Source of the DNA: Engraulis encrasicolus
Taxonomy: Eukaryota > Chordata > Actinopteri > Clupeiformes > Engraulidae
Assembly (NCBI RefSeq): GCF_034702125.1
Contig: NC_085871.1
Location: forward strand, 32,320,093 to 32,384,092
Length of the DNA stretch: 64,000 nucleotides
Reading direction: 5' to 3'
The position numbers and the translations under genes were made by a program. The stretch's first letter is position 1. The number at the start of each line of letters is the position of its first letter. A model generated the notes under the pieces. That model was not told where the DNA came from and ran no database searches. It saw nothing but the letters and a program-made list of their open reading frames with translations. Positions 1 to 10,000 of this stretch are shown in pieces.

Positions 1-185
1 TCATTTCATATCACTTGCAATACTGGGATTCAAACAGGTCCAGTCCAATTTTGCAACAGTTAGTGCAACAGATCATACGTCTAGTCTTTTTCAGTGATGT
101 TTGAATCTGTTACTGTGTGCAGGGAGTAAGAAGAAAAAAAAGAGAGAGGCAGTCGTTCTTCATTCCTGCCAATCTGCTGCAGCTG

Positions 186-187
<2 letters not shown>

Positions 188-237
<50 letters not shown>
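188..237. repeat. (TC)n microsatellite
   Basis: An uninterrupted CT/TC run of about 25 units. The matching run in copy B (21560-21603) is about 22 units. Open frames across it (SLSLSL / REREREs) are repeat translations, not genes. Confidence 0.97.
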
Positions 238-240
<3 letters not shown>

Positions 241-440
241 CGGTCGCCAAGCCGACAGAAAGCAGCCGGGTTGCTAGGCAACACCTTAAAGCTCTGACCT
301 GGCCGATTAGCCAATGGCGACGAGTGTATACAGAGCGGTGTGCTGCACATCAAAAACACACATCAGCTAGCCACACATCATCGTGACGGTCGCCATACAG
401 GAGGGCAGAACGGTGCAGTACAGGCACACATTAGCTGCTT

Positions 441-844
441 TGGTAGCACTTATAATTTATATATAATGTATAATAAGGGATGCATAAAAAGTATTATAAA
501 GACATTGTAATAATTAACTAACACTTTATTTTTTAAAAACTGCATAAAAAGCATTATAAAGACTTTGTAACAATTAACTAATGGAGAACAAAACATGAAT
601 AATTGTTTTTAGAATTAACTAAGTTTAATTAATGCTTTGTAAAATGTACAAACATGTTCAAGATTTTACGAACCTTTTATCAAAGTACTTTACTTTATTC
701 ATTTACAAATAATTGTAAATGTTTGATAAATATAAAATGTACCACTCATTTACAAACATTTGTTACTGCTTTGTTCGTCATTGGTTAATTATTTTCAAAG
801 TCTTTATAAGCTTTTAATGCATCTCTTATTACAAAGCGTTGCCA
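441..844. mobile_element. AT-rich MITE with inverted ends TGGTA(G/A)CACTT...
   Basis: The left end TGGTAGCACTTATAAT and the right end, which reads TGGCAACGCTTTGTAATAAG on the other strand, are imperfect inverted repeats. Subterminal GCATAAAAAG(C/T)ATTATAAAGAC units occur twice on the left and inverted on the right. Copy B carries the same element at 21807-22214. Element class is not certain and no coding capacity is seen. Confidence 0.6.
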
Positions 845-1079
845 TTGCTTTTTATCCTTTTTTTTTCAAAAATGTTTAAATACTGTTTACTTGCAATACT
901 TGTATTTCCCATCACTGGCCAATTTGACAGGTATATATGTTTTAAATCGGAACAGTTTGCAGAAAATAATGGCTGCCATTCACAGTAGGCAGAACAGAAA
1001 AGTCACACAGATACTGATTTTTGTCAGAAATCTCTAGGTCTACATCATCATACTTCACTATGCATACATCATTGATGAA

Positions 1080-2438
1080 CAGGGCTCTAAATTAACACAC
1101 GCCAACACGCCAAACACGGGTGAAAATTCATTTTGGCTAGTAGAAAAAAATACCTACCCGCCAATTTGGCTAGTAGCGCCCGAGTACAGTAACTTATGAA
1201 CGGTAAACCGCTGCTCTGACGAACGTTATAGGGCGAGATTTCCTACATTACCCATGGACACTAGCGTCACGACGTAGCCTCCCACCGTGGGCTTTCCAGT
1301 GCATCGAGCGTCAACTCCATGCTGTTGCGCGCGCCAGGATTGAAAACATTTCAGACGACCAGCCTTCTGTCAGCTAAACTGCGCTCACACTATTCTGACA
1401 GGCAGCTCTCCTCCTATGCTCTCGTCGCTTTCGCTACAACCCTTTTAACGTCACTACTGCTATTATTACTATATGAACCTTGCTGTAACAGGCTGCATTT
1501 TTGAAGCAGCGAAACCCTGACCGTTTCAATAACAGGACTTACGCAGATTATGCATAGCGCTACTTCTGTTGTGTAGACTATGTTTTGTGCGAGTGATGAG
1601 AATGTGGCGTGGGTTAGAGCAAGGTTCTGTGTGTTGGTGAATGCTAGTAGTAATTGTAAATAGTGACGTTAAAAATGAGTGGTTGTGGAACGAAATAGCG
1701 ACCAGGGCAGAGGAGGAGAGCCGACTGCCAGAGTAGTGTGACCGTAGCTGTCAGTTCAGTTGTCTTCTGAAATGTTCAGAGTCGTGGCGCAACTAAGTTG
1801 GAAAGCCCACGCCATCGGAAAGGAAAAAAAAGCAACCAACGACGAAGCTGTGGAAGTAACAAAGGAAGCGAAGATTCCCGAGATATTATTTACTTTTAAT
1901 TAAACTAGGCTTCTTGTCATTTTGTTGCGCATGGTAGAGAAGAGCTCCTCCTCTCTCCTCTCATTTTCCTCTCATCTCTTCTCCTTCCTTGGGGTGTGCG
2001 TATGTGAGGTTTTGTAGTGTTTGGCTGTGTGCTTGGTTACTGTATGTTAAAGGTCTGTTATGTGAGTGGATTGTGCGATGTGATTCAGCTGTTTTCAGAG
2101 GAATTGAACAAAAACTAATCAAATTAATTAGGCCTAAGTAATGAAAGTAAAAAATAAAGCAGAAGTTAAAAAATAATGAAAAAATATATAGCCTAGGCCT
2201 ATAATATGCTTAATTATTATGTAGGCATATAGTAGCCTATGCAGGCCTATAGTGTATCTGTGTTGTAGAAACAGTTGGACAAAATGACCATTTAATTAGA
2301 AAAAAAATAACTAGCCTAATGCATAGTTTATTTTGGCGAGATTAAAAAAAATGGCTAGTTGAACTTCTGTTTGGCTGGTAAGAAAAAATGTCCACTAGCC
2401 AAATTGGCTGGTGGTGGAAAAAGTTAATTTAGAGCCCT
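1080..2438. mobile_element. hAT-like element inserted in copy A only
   Basis: The ends are CAGGGCTCTAAATTAAC and GTTAATTTAGAGCCCT, a 15-16 bp inverted repeat. The subterminal regions also mirror each other, with repeated GGCTAGT / ACTAGCC words. Copy B lacks it: its site reads TTGATG-CCTACT-AAAAG, whereas copy A reads TTGATGAA[element]AAAAG. A clean 8-bp duplication is therefore not visible. A 13-bp inverted pair CGTGGGCTTTCCA / TGGAAAGCCCACG lies near 1287 and 1798. A 43-codon frame at 1772-1903 is the only suggestive coding trace; no hAT transposase domain is recognisable. It is probably non-autonomous or a heavily decayed derivative. Confidence 0.7.
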
Positions 2439-4328
2439 AAAAGTTTAGCAAGGCAGCCAGACAGATGCTGGGTTATGTTTTTGCTCTTTCCAGCGATACA
2501 TTTTAGTTTCTGTGTCAATGAATACATTCACATTAACACTTTGTTAATTATTAACATTACCACACAACATAACCATACAACACAAATTAAGAAAACTTTT
2601 GAGGACAAGCCAAATCCCCAAGACAAGACAAAACAATCCAGGCAAAATAATAAAGACAAATACCCTTAATATATTGTATTTCATTAGGATCCATTGTATT
2701 CTAAGCAGATACTTTTCTACACTTTCTTTTGGAAGATTAATACAAGTTTTCCTCCTGAAACAGCGGGATCTCGACGATCGATGCACAGCAAAAGGTAATG
2801 AATCATCACACAGACATTTGAAACACTGCAAGTTTTTCTTTTTCTTTTTTTTTAATTTTTTTTGTCTAAAAATGTTGAGTTGCAGCAGCAGTGGTGGCTA
2901 ATGAACAGCAGATGGTTCGCTGGAGCTTGTAAACACTGTTTAATTCCCATCATGGTGATGGAGACCCTCTCTTCTCACAAGACAAAAAAATAAATTATTC
3001 TGAAAAAACATAGATAAATAAATAAAATCTCTCGTACAACAAGATGCCATTAAAATTAAAATGCCAGACGGGCGAGCAAAACAGACTGGTTCTTGCACTG
3101 GATGCTTGATTAATTCCTCCCCCCACCACATCCCCACCCTCGACCCGAAATAGATGATAATTTATAATGCATCATGTTGCTTTCTGCATTCGTTTTTTGT
3201 GTGGTTTGAGTTTTATCTATGGTCTACTGATGATGATCACACAATATTACGGTTATCATTGGAGGGCATGAGGGGGAATTTACCACCACTCACGCCAGCT
3301 AACATAATACCAGCCGTTGCAAGCCATTACAACTGCTTATGTGAGGCCAGCAAGCACAGCTTGACGTGGAACATTATTATTAAACTTCAAACCAAAAACC
3401 AAACCAAAAATATATTCTACTGACTGAGCCAAACTGCCTGGTAAGAAAAGTTGGTCGTGCATCTGCCTTGCTCAACTGAAGCAGCTGTGAGGGGTCTGGA
3501 CTGCACCAGAAGACAGATAGGTTTGCTAATATAAAGCCTTGCCATCTTATTAACAAACAAAATTAATTCGATATGTGTGTGTGTGTGGTACGTATGATGC
3601 ATCATTTGCTTTGGTAATCTGCTCTACGGGGTTCAGCATGAACATGGAGGATTACAAACAAAGAAAATGTTAAGTTTTACTTTGCATCATGAAATAAGTA
3701 GGCCTGCAATTTGGGGCTGGTGTTATGTAGGCTACTTTCTGAATAAGAAGCAGGGGAGCAAGAGAACTGAAGCAGTATACTCAATTTCCTGTATGAATGT
3801 AACTGTACAGATTAGGCATTACAGGTATTTCAATTTGTAGGGCAGAATCGTTCCTTATCGCAGTATGAACAAAATATTTTTTTTACCAAAGCCACATACT
3901 TTGTAGGTTAGCGGTGACACACATTGTGTCCGATTCAAGTAAGTCTTTGTCTTTAGCCATTCTATGACCTTTTGAAAAGGGAGAATTTGAGGTGAGTGGA
4001 TGCAAGGAAGGGGTCAGAAACAAACAAAAAAAGTTTGAGAGGAGTCATTGGTAAGTTAATTAAAAAGAAATGTCAGTGAGGTAATTATGAATCAGCAATG
4101 AGTTGCCCTGCGCCCTCACTTCTCTCCTCTCTGATCTCCTTTGCACTCTTATCCTCTCCTCTCCTCACCTCTCCTGTCCTCTCATCACCACACTCCTCTC
4201 TCCTCTCCTACCCCTCTCTTCATCTCTCCTCTCTTTTCCTCTAGTCTATAACTCCTTAAACTCCCACATAGACCCCCTTGCATGCCTACTCTTTGGTCCC
4301 CCTAAACTCTGCCCCAAAGAACAAGGCA
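2439..4328. other. No gene recognised; shared with copy B
   Basis: This non-coding stretch has an equivalent in copy B from 22450 to 24327. It includes poly-T tracts, a short (GT)n near 3572-3588 and a CT-rich polypyrimidine tract at about 4117-4250. No exon structure or RNA gene stands out. Confidence 0.6.
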
Positions 4329-4607
4329 TGGTGTGCATTCCAATATGCGACCTCCCATCCTCCACTTGTGGCCTTTGTGGAGAAAACAATAAAGTCTCCC
4401 CGCTGTCAGACTACCCACAACAATTTTTGGGGGACTATTCTTCATTCACCATCCAGTTTCCAAATGAGAAAATGACTTTACAATTGAGCTTTTGCGAGAT
4501 ATTGAAATATAATGCTGTTGTCAGTGATGTCATCATGACATATTACTTCCTGGTACGAGGCCACAAGCACAAGTGGAGGACTCAAGGTCACAAATTGGAA
4601 CGCACCA
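4329..4607. mobile_element. MITE with about 45-bp inverted ends
   Basis: The left end (TGGTGTGCATTCCAATATGC...CCTCCACTTGTGG) is mirrored by the right end, which reads on the other strand TGGTGCGTTCCAATTTGTGACC...CCTCCACTTGTG. Total length is about 280 bp with no coding capacity. Copy B carries it at 24328-24611. Confidence 0.75.
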
Positions 4608-4867
4608 GTGGTCTTTATCTCCTTAGCTCTGATTCTGTTGAAAGCTTGGTCTGCTGTGACTCATCCTGCACATTCTTCCTCTCAGTTCTCCCCGTCTGTC
4701 CTCTGTGCTTCTCTTCCCTACTCTACTCATTTCTCTCCCCACTCTGCTATCAGAAACTCACGTGGATCCATGAGTGAGGTGTTTTGTAGGGTCTAGCATG
4801 AATCATTCTTTGCCCTTTCCTCTTGCTTTCATTGCTGTGTCATAGGCTGAGGAAGTCCAGAACGGCT

Positions 4868-4974
4868 CTGGGGTTTGTTTCTGAAAAGAGTAGTTGCTAA
4901 CCTGTTAGCAACTTGGGTAGTTGCCAGTGGGAAATTGTGTTGCAAACAACAAAGGTTTAGAGAAACGCACCCCT
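4868..4974. mobile_element. Short palindromic MITE
   Basis: The ends CTGGGGTTTGTTTCT and AGAAACGCACCCCTGG form an inverted repeat. Between them GTTGCTAACCTGTTAGCAAC is itself a hairpin. The copy B counterpart is about 24876-24982. The ends resemble those of the 28057-28231 MITE (CAGGGGTCCGTTTCTCG). Confidence 0.6.
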
Positions 4975-5099
4975 GGCTTCATGATCTCTCTGATGGCGAT
5001 ACAGTAGAACTATTGCCCACATCTGTCCCTCTTCAACAAGGCAAGTTATTCTCGGCTGTCACATCATTACATTTAGGCCTATGTAACGGAAGTCATCTT

Positions 5100-5294
5100 G
5101 CACCTGTTCATCTCTCTCGGGGATGCGAACCTAAGACCTCGTCAACTACAACGGCCCGGCAATGGGAGACACAGTACGAGACCGCTGGACTAAAGGACCA
5201 GTCCCCCAGCCCAACAGCATCGTTACTGTATGATGCTTTGGGAGGCAGGTTTACTAAAGTTACACGCCAACTCTGCTGCTTAACCTCCGTTACA
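5100..5294 (-). mobile_element. tRNA-like SINE-related unit, uninterrupted copy
   Basis: On the minus strand a box A-like TAGTCCAGCGG is followed about 50 nt later by a box B-like GGTTCGCATCC, as in a tRNA-derived RNA polymerase III promoter. A second copy of the same unit lies just downstream but is split by two transposons (5593-6726 and 6839 onward). This copy therefore serves as the empty-site reference for both insertions. Copy B equivalent is about 25099-25303. Confidence 0.6.
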
Positions 5295-5592
5295 CTCTCC
5301 CCCTTAACCCTTAATAGGGCAACCAAATTTCAGCTCCCGAGTGAACTGAGTGAGACTGAGTTTGACAGGCTCCAGGTCACTGCTGATTGGTCAAATGTCA
5401 AGATGTCACTATCTGCATGAAATCCTGATTTCGCCGGATGAATTTGATATAACCCACTTGGGTGTACACTCTTGTAGAGAGGCATGGCATGGGCATTTGT
5501 GATAGGTGTGCAAGCAATCAGAAGTGATTAAATATAGTCACTTGCCCTATAAAGGGTTAAATCTCAATCTGCACCTGTTCGTCCCCCTCGGG

Positions 5593-6726
5593 CAGTGTTG
5601 TACCCAAACACGTTCAATGAACGAAAGTTCATGAACGAGTTCATATTTTGAGCAAACGTGAACTGAATGTAGAATATTTACTAGATGATGAACGAACTAT
5701 GAACGCGTTCATTCTGGAGCCCGTGAACGACACGTTCATTCGTTCATTCCGTTCATTCGTAGTTACCAGATTTCATTAATATTCCTGCAGAAAACGCGAC
5801 TAAACACAGTGTCAGAGAGTCTAGTATTATGTCTTTCGTCTCGTGCAAAGAGGCGGGACCAAGCAAACAGCAGGCATAGCTCTACTTAAAATCAGAGCCG
5901 CCAGCAACCAGCCAGCAGTGTGCGAGTTTTCTGGACGCTTGGAATAAGTGTGGATTGCTCTCGCTTCACTATTTAAGTTAAAATGCGCCGCGAGCACCAC
6001 CAACAACAAGAGAAAGCTGTCTGCTGGCACGTTGCAGGATGGCAATTTTTGCGCATGAGACAGAGAACAACAGTGCAGGAAAACGTTACAGAATCCACGC
6101 ACCCGTTTTAAGTCCAGTCCATACAGTAACAGAAAAGAAGTGAAATCGCTCAGCACACACAGTGTCTAAACAACAAACACTGTAAAGGACTACTATCTAG
6201 GCCTACTAATGATAAACCACTCTTAATGCAAAACTAAAATACAGTAGACTAAGATCTAACAATCTCATTGTTAGAAGTAATTAAATATGGACTGTCAATT
6301 AGACCTACACTTTTTTCAACATGGGGGGTGAGCTGTGAACTGAACTATGAACTAGTAGAAAATGAACTTTCCCAACACTGCAGAAAACACAGTAAAGGAC
6401 TATAATCTCTATTACTACTACTACTAATAAACCGCTGCTCTAATGCACAATTAAAATTCAAGTAATATCCAGCAATGTCATTGTTAACACTAATTAACCC
6501 ATTAAATAATGGCTCTGTAGAACATTTATATGGGCTTTGACAATGAATTTAGATTTTTTTTGGGGGGGGAGGGTGAACTGAAATTAACTTGTTCATTTAT
6601 TTTGTGAACTATGAACAAACTAGTTCATTTTGAACAATTATGAACTATGAACGAACTAGTTCATTCAGAGAGCTGTGAACTTGAACTTGAACTAGTTCAC
6701 GTAGAAAATGAACTTTCCCAACACTG
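5593..6726. mobile_element. hAT-family element inserted in a SINE
   Basis: It begins CAGTGTTGTACCC and ends AACTTTCCCAACACTG, with iterated GAACTAGTTCA and TTCATTCGTTCATT motifs near both ends. The flanks are CCCTCGGG (5585-5592) and ACCTCGGG (6727-6734), an 8-bp target duplication with one mismatch, as expected for hAT. Internally the stretch from about 6165 is partly repeated from about 6380 (TAAAGGACTA... TAATAAACC...), and a second AACTTTCCCAACACTG occurs near 6363-6378, suggesting an internal or nested end. No transposase frame survives, so it is non-autonomous. Confidence 0.8.
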
Positions 6727-6838
6727 ACCTCGGGGCTGCGAAACTGTGACCTCGTCAACTACAACGGTCCGGCAAAGGGAGACACAGTACAATACCGCTG
6801 GACTAAAGGACCAGTCCCCCAGCCCAACGGCATCGTTA
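6727..6838 (-). mobile_element. SINE-related unit, second copy, middle part
   Basis: This continues the SINE that starts at about 5571 (GCACCTGTTCGTCCC) and was split by the hAT element. It matches 5112-5226 closely. It ends at GCATCGTTA, where the next transposon begins. Confidence 0.65.
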
Positions 6839-7053
6839 AGGGCCGTACACACACGTCGCTGCTAGTTACTCGCTCAGCGAATGAACTCAATAGAATGTAA
6901 ATGTGTTCCAGCAAGATTAGGCGAGTACTGTACAAGCGATGCGATGTGGGCGGATCCCGAGTTGAAAATATTTTATCTTCGAGCGAGGCGAGTAAGCGAG
7001 TAACCAACTGGAAGGCAGAGTTCGGTACTTCTCGCCTGTTCATTGGCAGTTAA
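6839..7053. mobile_element. PIF/Harbinger-like MITE, cut by assembly break
   Basis: It starts AGGGCCGTACACACACGTCG straight after TTA and is identical, as far as I can read, to 26838-27052 in copy B. The right end is missing because the sequence changes at the N. The complete version is at 26838-27149. Confidence 0.8.
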
Positions 7054-7054
7054 N
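7054..7054. other. Single ambiguous base at a sequence junction
   Basis: A lone N sits exactly where similarity with copy B stops, in the middle of a MITE. This points to an assembly join or patch rather than a natural breakpoint. Confidence 0.85.
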
Positions 7055-10000
7055 GTGGACATGAAACACTAGACAAAGTTGTCCTCATTAGAAATATTGA
7101 GTATTAGTCTATCCATTCGAGTTGCCTTAATAGTGTCAGTGACACTGGTTAAAATATATCAAGTTTGAGAAAGATACATTTTTGCAACTGTGTAGCGCCA
7201 TCATGTTCCACGGCAGAACGTTACATCACTGGGTGTGTTGCCTTGGAAATTCTACAGTAGCAAAGCATCGGAGACGAACACAACGAGATTGAGAGATTTT
7301 ACACTACTAATCGCGACTAGTAACGGTCTACCATCACAGAGCAACCAACGCAGCAAAAAGAGACTGCGTCATTATGATCAACCCTGCAACGCTCGAGGAG
7401 CTTGCACTACATGAATTTCCGACTACGTGCGCGAGAGCGCGAATGGATCGCTTACCGTATACATGAGACACGTTCCAGGAGGCAGATAGACATCCTATCA
7501 CCAATCACCATAGCCCCTATGCGTCATCGCCAAAAACATCCGCAAGAACACAAGGTCGCTTTATCGGCGGGCGTGTGCCCTCGCGTGCGACGGACAAGAC
7601 AGAGCAGACATGCAAACACGGCCCGCGAGTCAACATCGCCTCTCCGCACTGCGTGTCAGCGACAAGCGGAGATTCAGCATCTCTACCTAGCTCTTTCTTG
7701 AAGATTGTGAACTGGTCTAACTACGTTCTTAGTCTTACCTGAAGCAGAAGTGCGACGACAGATGTGAGATCGCATTGGTGGTCACGAGACAAGATACTTG
7801 AGATAGAGAGCTTTGGGGGCGCGACATACCTGAGTAGAAAGAGCAAGAGCTAGCGGCGTGGAAATACTAGGCGCGCTTCTCCTCCTTACAGAGAGAGAGG
7901 AGAGGATCTTCTCTTGCAGGGGAGAGAGACTAAGGGTCAACGGCTGAAAGGAGGGTTTGTAGATTGTTTGAAATAAGATGACAACGATCATGAACTACAG
8001 ATCGTCTGGAATGAAAGCACATCATGGACACTGCTAGATAACAAGGTGTCTTTATGTGGACTAGCATATTACATCCAGAATGATGTAGGTGTAAGCGTTG
8101 GAGACAGAGAAGGGTCTATGCATTGTATATGAATCAATCTATTTCTACTAGCAGGTACACTGGGTCTCTGGTATGTCAGGCGCTACAATATTTCTCTTTA
8201 TCACTTACAAGTTAGTTTGAATTTTGGTTGTAATTGGTTATTATTTTATATGATAGTGGAGCGGATTGGATTGGTGAGGTTTATAGGATTAGGGTTAATG
8301 ATGTAAGAAATAAGGGTTTATTGGGGTTCGACTACTACTTAGTGATCTCACACGGAATAGGTGCGGTGCGGGGAGTTGTAAGGTCGGATATTTATTTGAC
8401 GACGACACTTGAGAGATACATGATGATCGATTGCTCAGCAGCTCGTCAAATGAGACAAGAGAGATACATTAGCTACTGAATGCGGTTTGATACTTCAATA
8501 GGGCAAACGAAACGAGAGGTGACTGGTAAGAGGGAATTGGGTGGATAGTGAGTGGTTTGTGAGTTATGTTTAGGAAGAGTTAGGAAAGAGTAACTTGATA
8601 AGGACACTGTAGTTATTCATCAACGACGCTATTGCAAGATGTGCAACATTGACAGTTCAGACGAGGATTGAGACGTGGGACAATGATGGCGTGAGTATGG
8701 GTGAGATCGCATGAAGGTACGTGGGCGAACATGGGAGATTATAAGAATACGAGAGCATAGATTATGAATGAAAGGAGATACTAATTATAGACTAAGTGGG
8801 GTTAGCTCATGTGAGAGCTGTAGCACATTAGTTGGTAGAGTCTGTACGATGAGGTGGGAATGAGCTGGGGAATCGGAATGGGAGCACGGTGGGCTGTGAG
8901 CAAACAGTTACATAAATTTAATCATGAGGGACTTATGGTGATATAGCGGGGAAATGAGACATGAAGATTAGACTGTGGATTTATATCATGGGTAATTAGA
9001 AATAGAGGAGAGGGGTGATACGCGTGGAGTGTGATGGAGAAAATGGGTCATAGCTGTAAGGAGCAAAATTGTGTGACAAGTTGGGAGAAGATACTGGCAA
9101 CAAAGTTGGGTGTTGAGTATGTGAATAGCTACGACAACGTGGGGTACATGTTTGATTCTTTATAGGACAGTATGTTGGGAATTATGACAATAGAATGGAA
9201 TTCTGTGTGAATAAATCGGTATTAGTTAATGGGGTTGTGTTGGGTATGAGGGGTGGGGTAATTTTCTTGGAAAATGTGATTCAAAGTTGGGGGAATGCGT
9301 AAAGCAAGATTATCTTGGAAATTTAGAGAAACATGGGGAGACACGAGATAGTCTGTAGACATCTTTGACACGTTCTGACTTGTGGGGGGGACTTTTGACA
9401 TGAGAGGGAAAATGAAGTTAATGAACTGAAGGTGTGTGATCATGAGGACAATATGGTGTAGGTCAGGTGAGTTTGTAGAAGAGAATGTGGGAGAGGTGAC
9501 GTATAAATGTTGTATTTTAAAATTTGATAATGTCTGACATGGAATATTGTGTATCATGCATAAGTTGTTTGGGGGGTTGTGGGTGACGTTGTCTGTATGG
9601 GTTTGGTGTGCGTGAATTATGGGGATATAAGAAGTAGGGGAAGAATAGATATTGTCTCATGCTATTAATCTACGTAGTGGCATATGTAGGAGATATTTGA
9701 TAAGAAAATGGATTTGGGGTGTATAGGTGATTTCTGTGAGGTATAGGTGAAGTTTGGGCATACAAAGATCTCATGTGTTTGTGTATTGGTCTTGAGATCG
9801 TTTATGAAGGTGGAATGAATTGATTGTGGATATGGAGGATAATAGGGGAATTGGATTAACGGGATAGTTTTATAGGATAGATAGGATTGGATTGTGCAGT
9901 GGGTAGGTCACGGGGAGGATGGATATTGACTTACTGACTGGGAAGAGGAAATGGGAGAAAGGATTTAAAGTGAATCATAGAGAGAGCATGATTTTCTGTC

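Larger units (their letters stand above)
1..7053 (+). repeat. Large duplicated segment, copy A (partner 21378-27052)
   Basis: Position 1 aligns with 21378 and the two stay collinear in the same orientation to the N at 7054 (partner about 27052). The window begins inside this copy, so its left edge is not visible. The first 97 aligned bases show four substitutions. About nine differences fall between 5593 and 5724, then only about three in the next kilobase. The main structural difference is a 1.36-kb insertion at 1080-2438 in this copy. It could be a true segmental duplication or two haplotypes left side by side by the assembler. Confidence 0.95.

Noticed and set aside
117..386. Frames with SLSLSL or REREREs around the TC repeat (also 21450-21725, 27822-28110, 38015-38363, 53742-53933)
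   Set aside because: Explained by (TC)n and (GA)n repeats. Duplicated copies differ in repeat length, which would shift the frame.
4103..4777. 224-aa open frame
   Set aside because: It crosses a CT-rich tract and a MITE, and the collinear copy B does not keep it open.
5100..5294. A functional tRNA gene
   Set aside because: Box A and B-like motifs are present, but the acceptor stem and anticodon arm cannot be folded. It fits a SINE better.
5827..6156. 109-aa minus frame conserved in both copies
   Set aside because: It lies inside a hAT element. Near identity of this part between copies explains conservation, and no transposase motif is visible.
6759..7043. 94-aa minus frame conserved in both copies
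   Set aside because: It spans a SINE and a Harbinger MITE, so it is chance.
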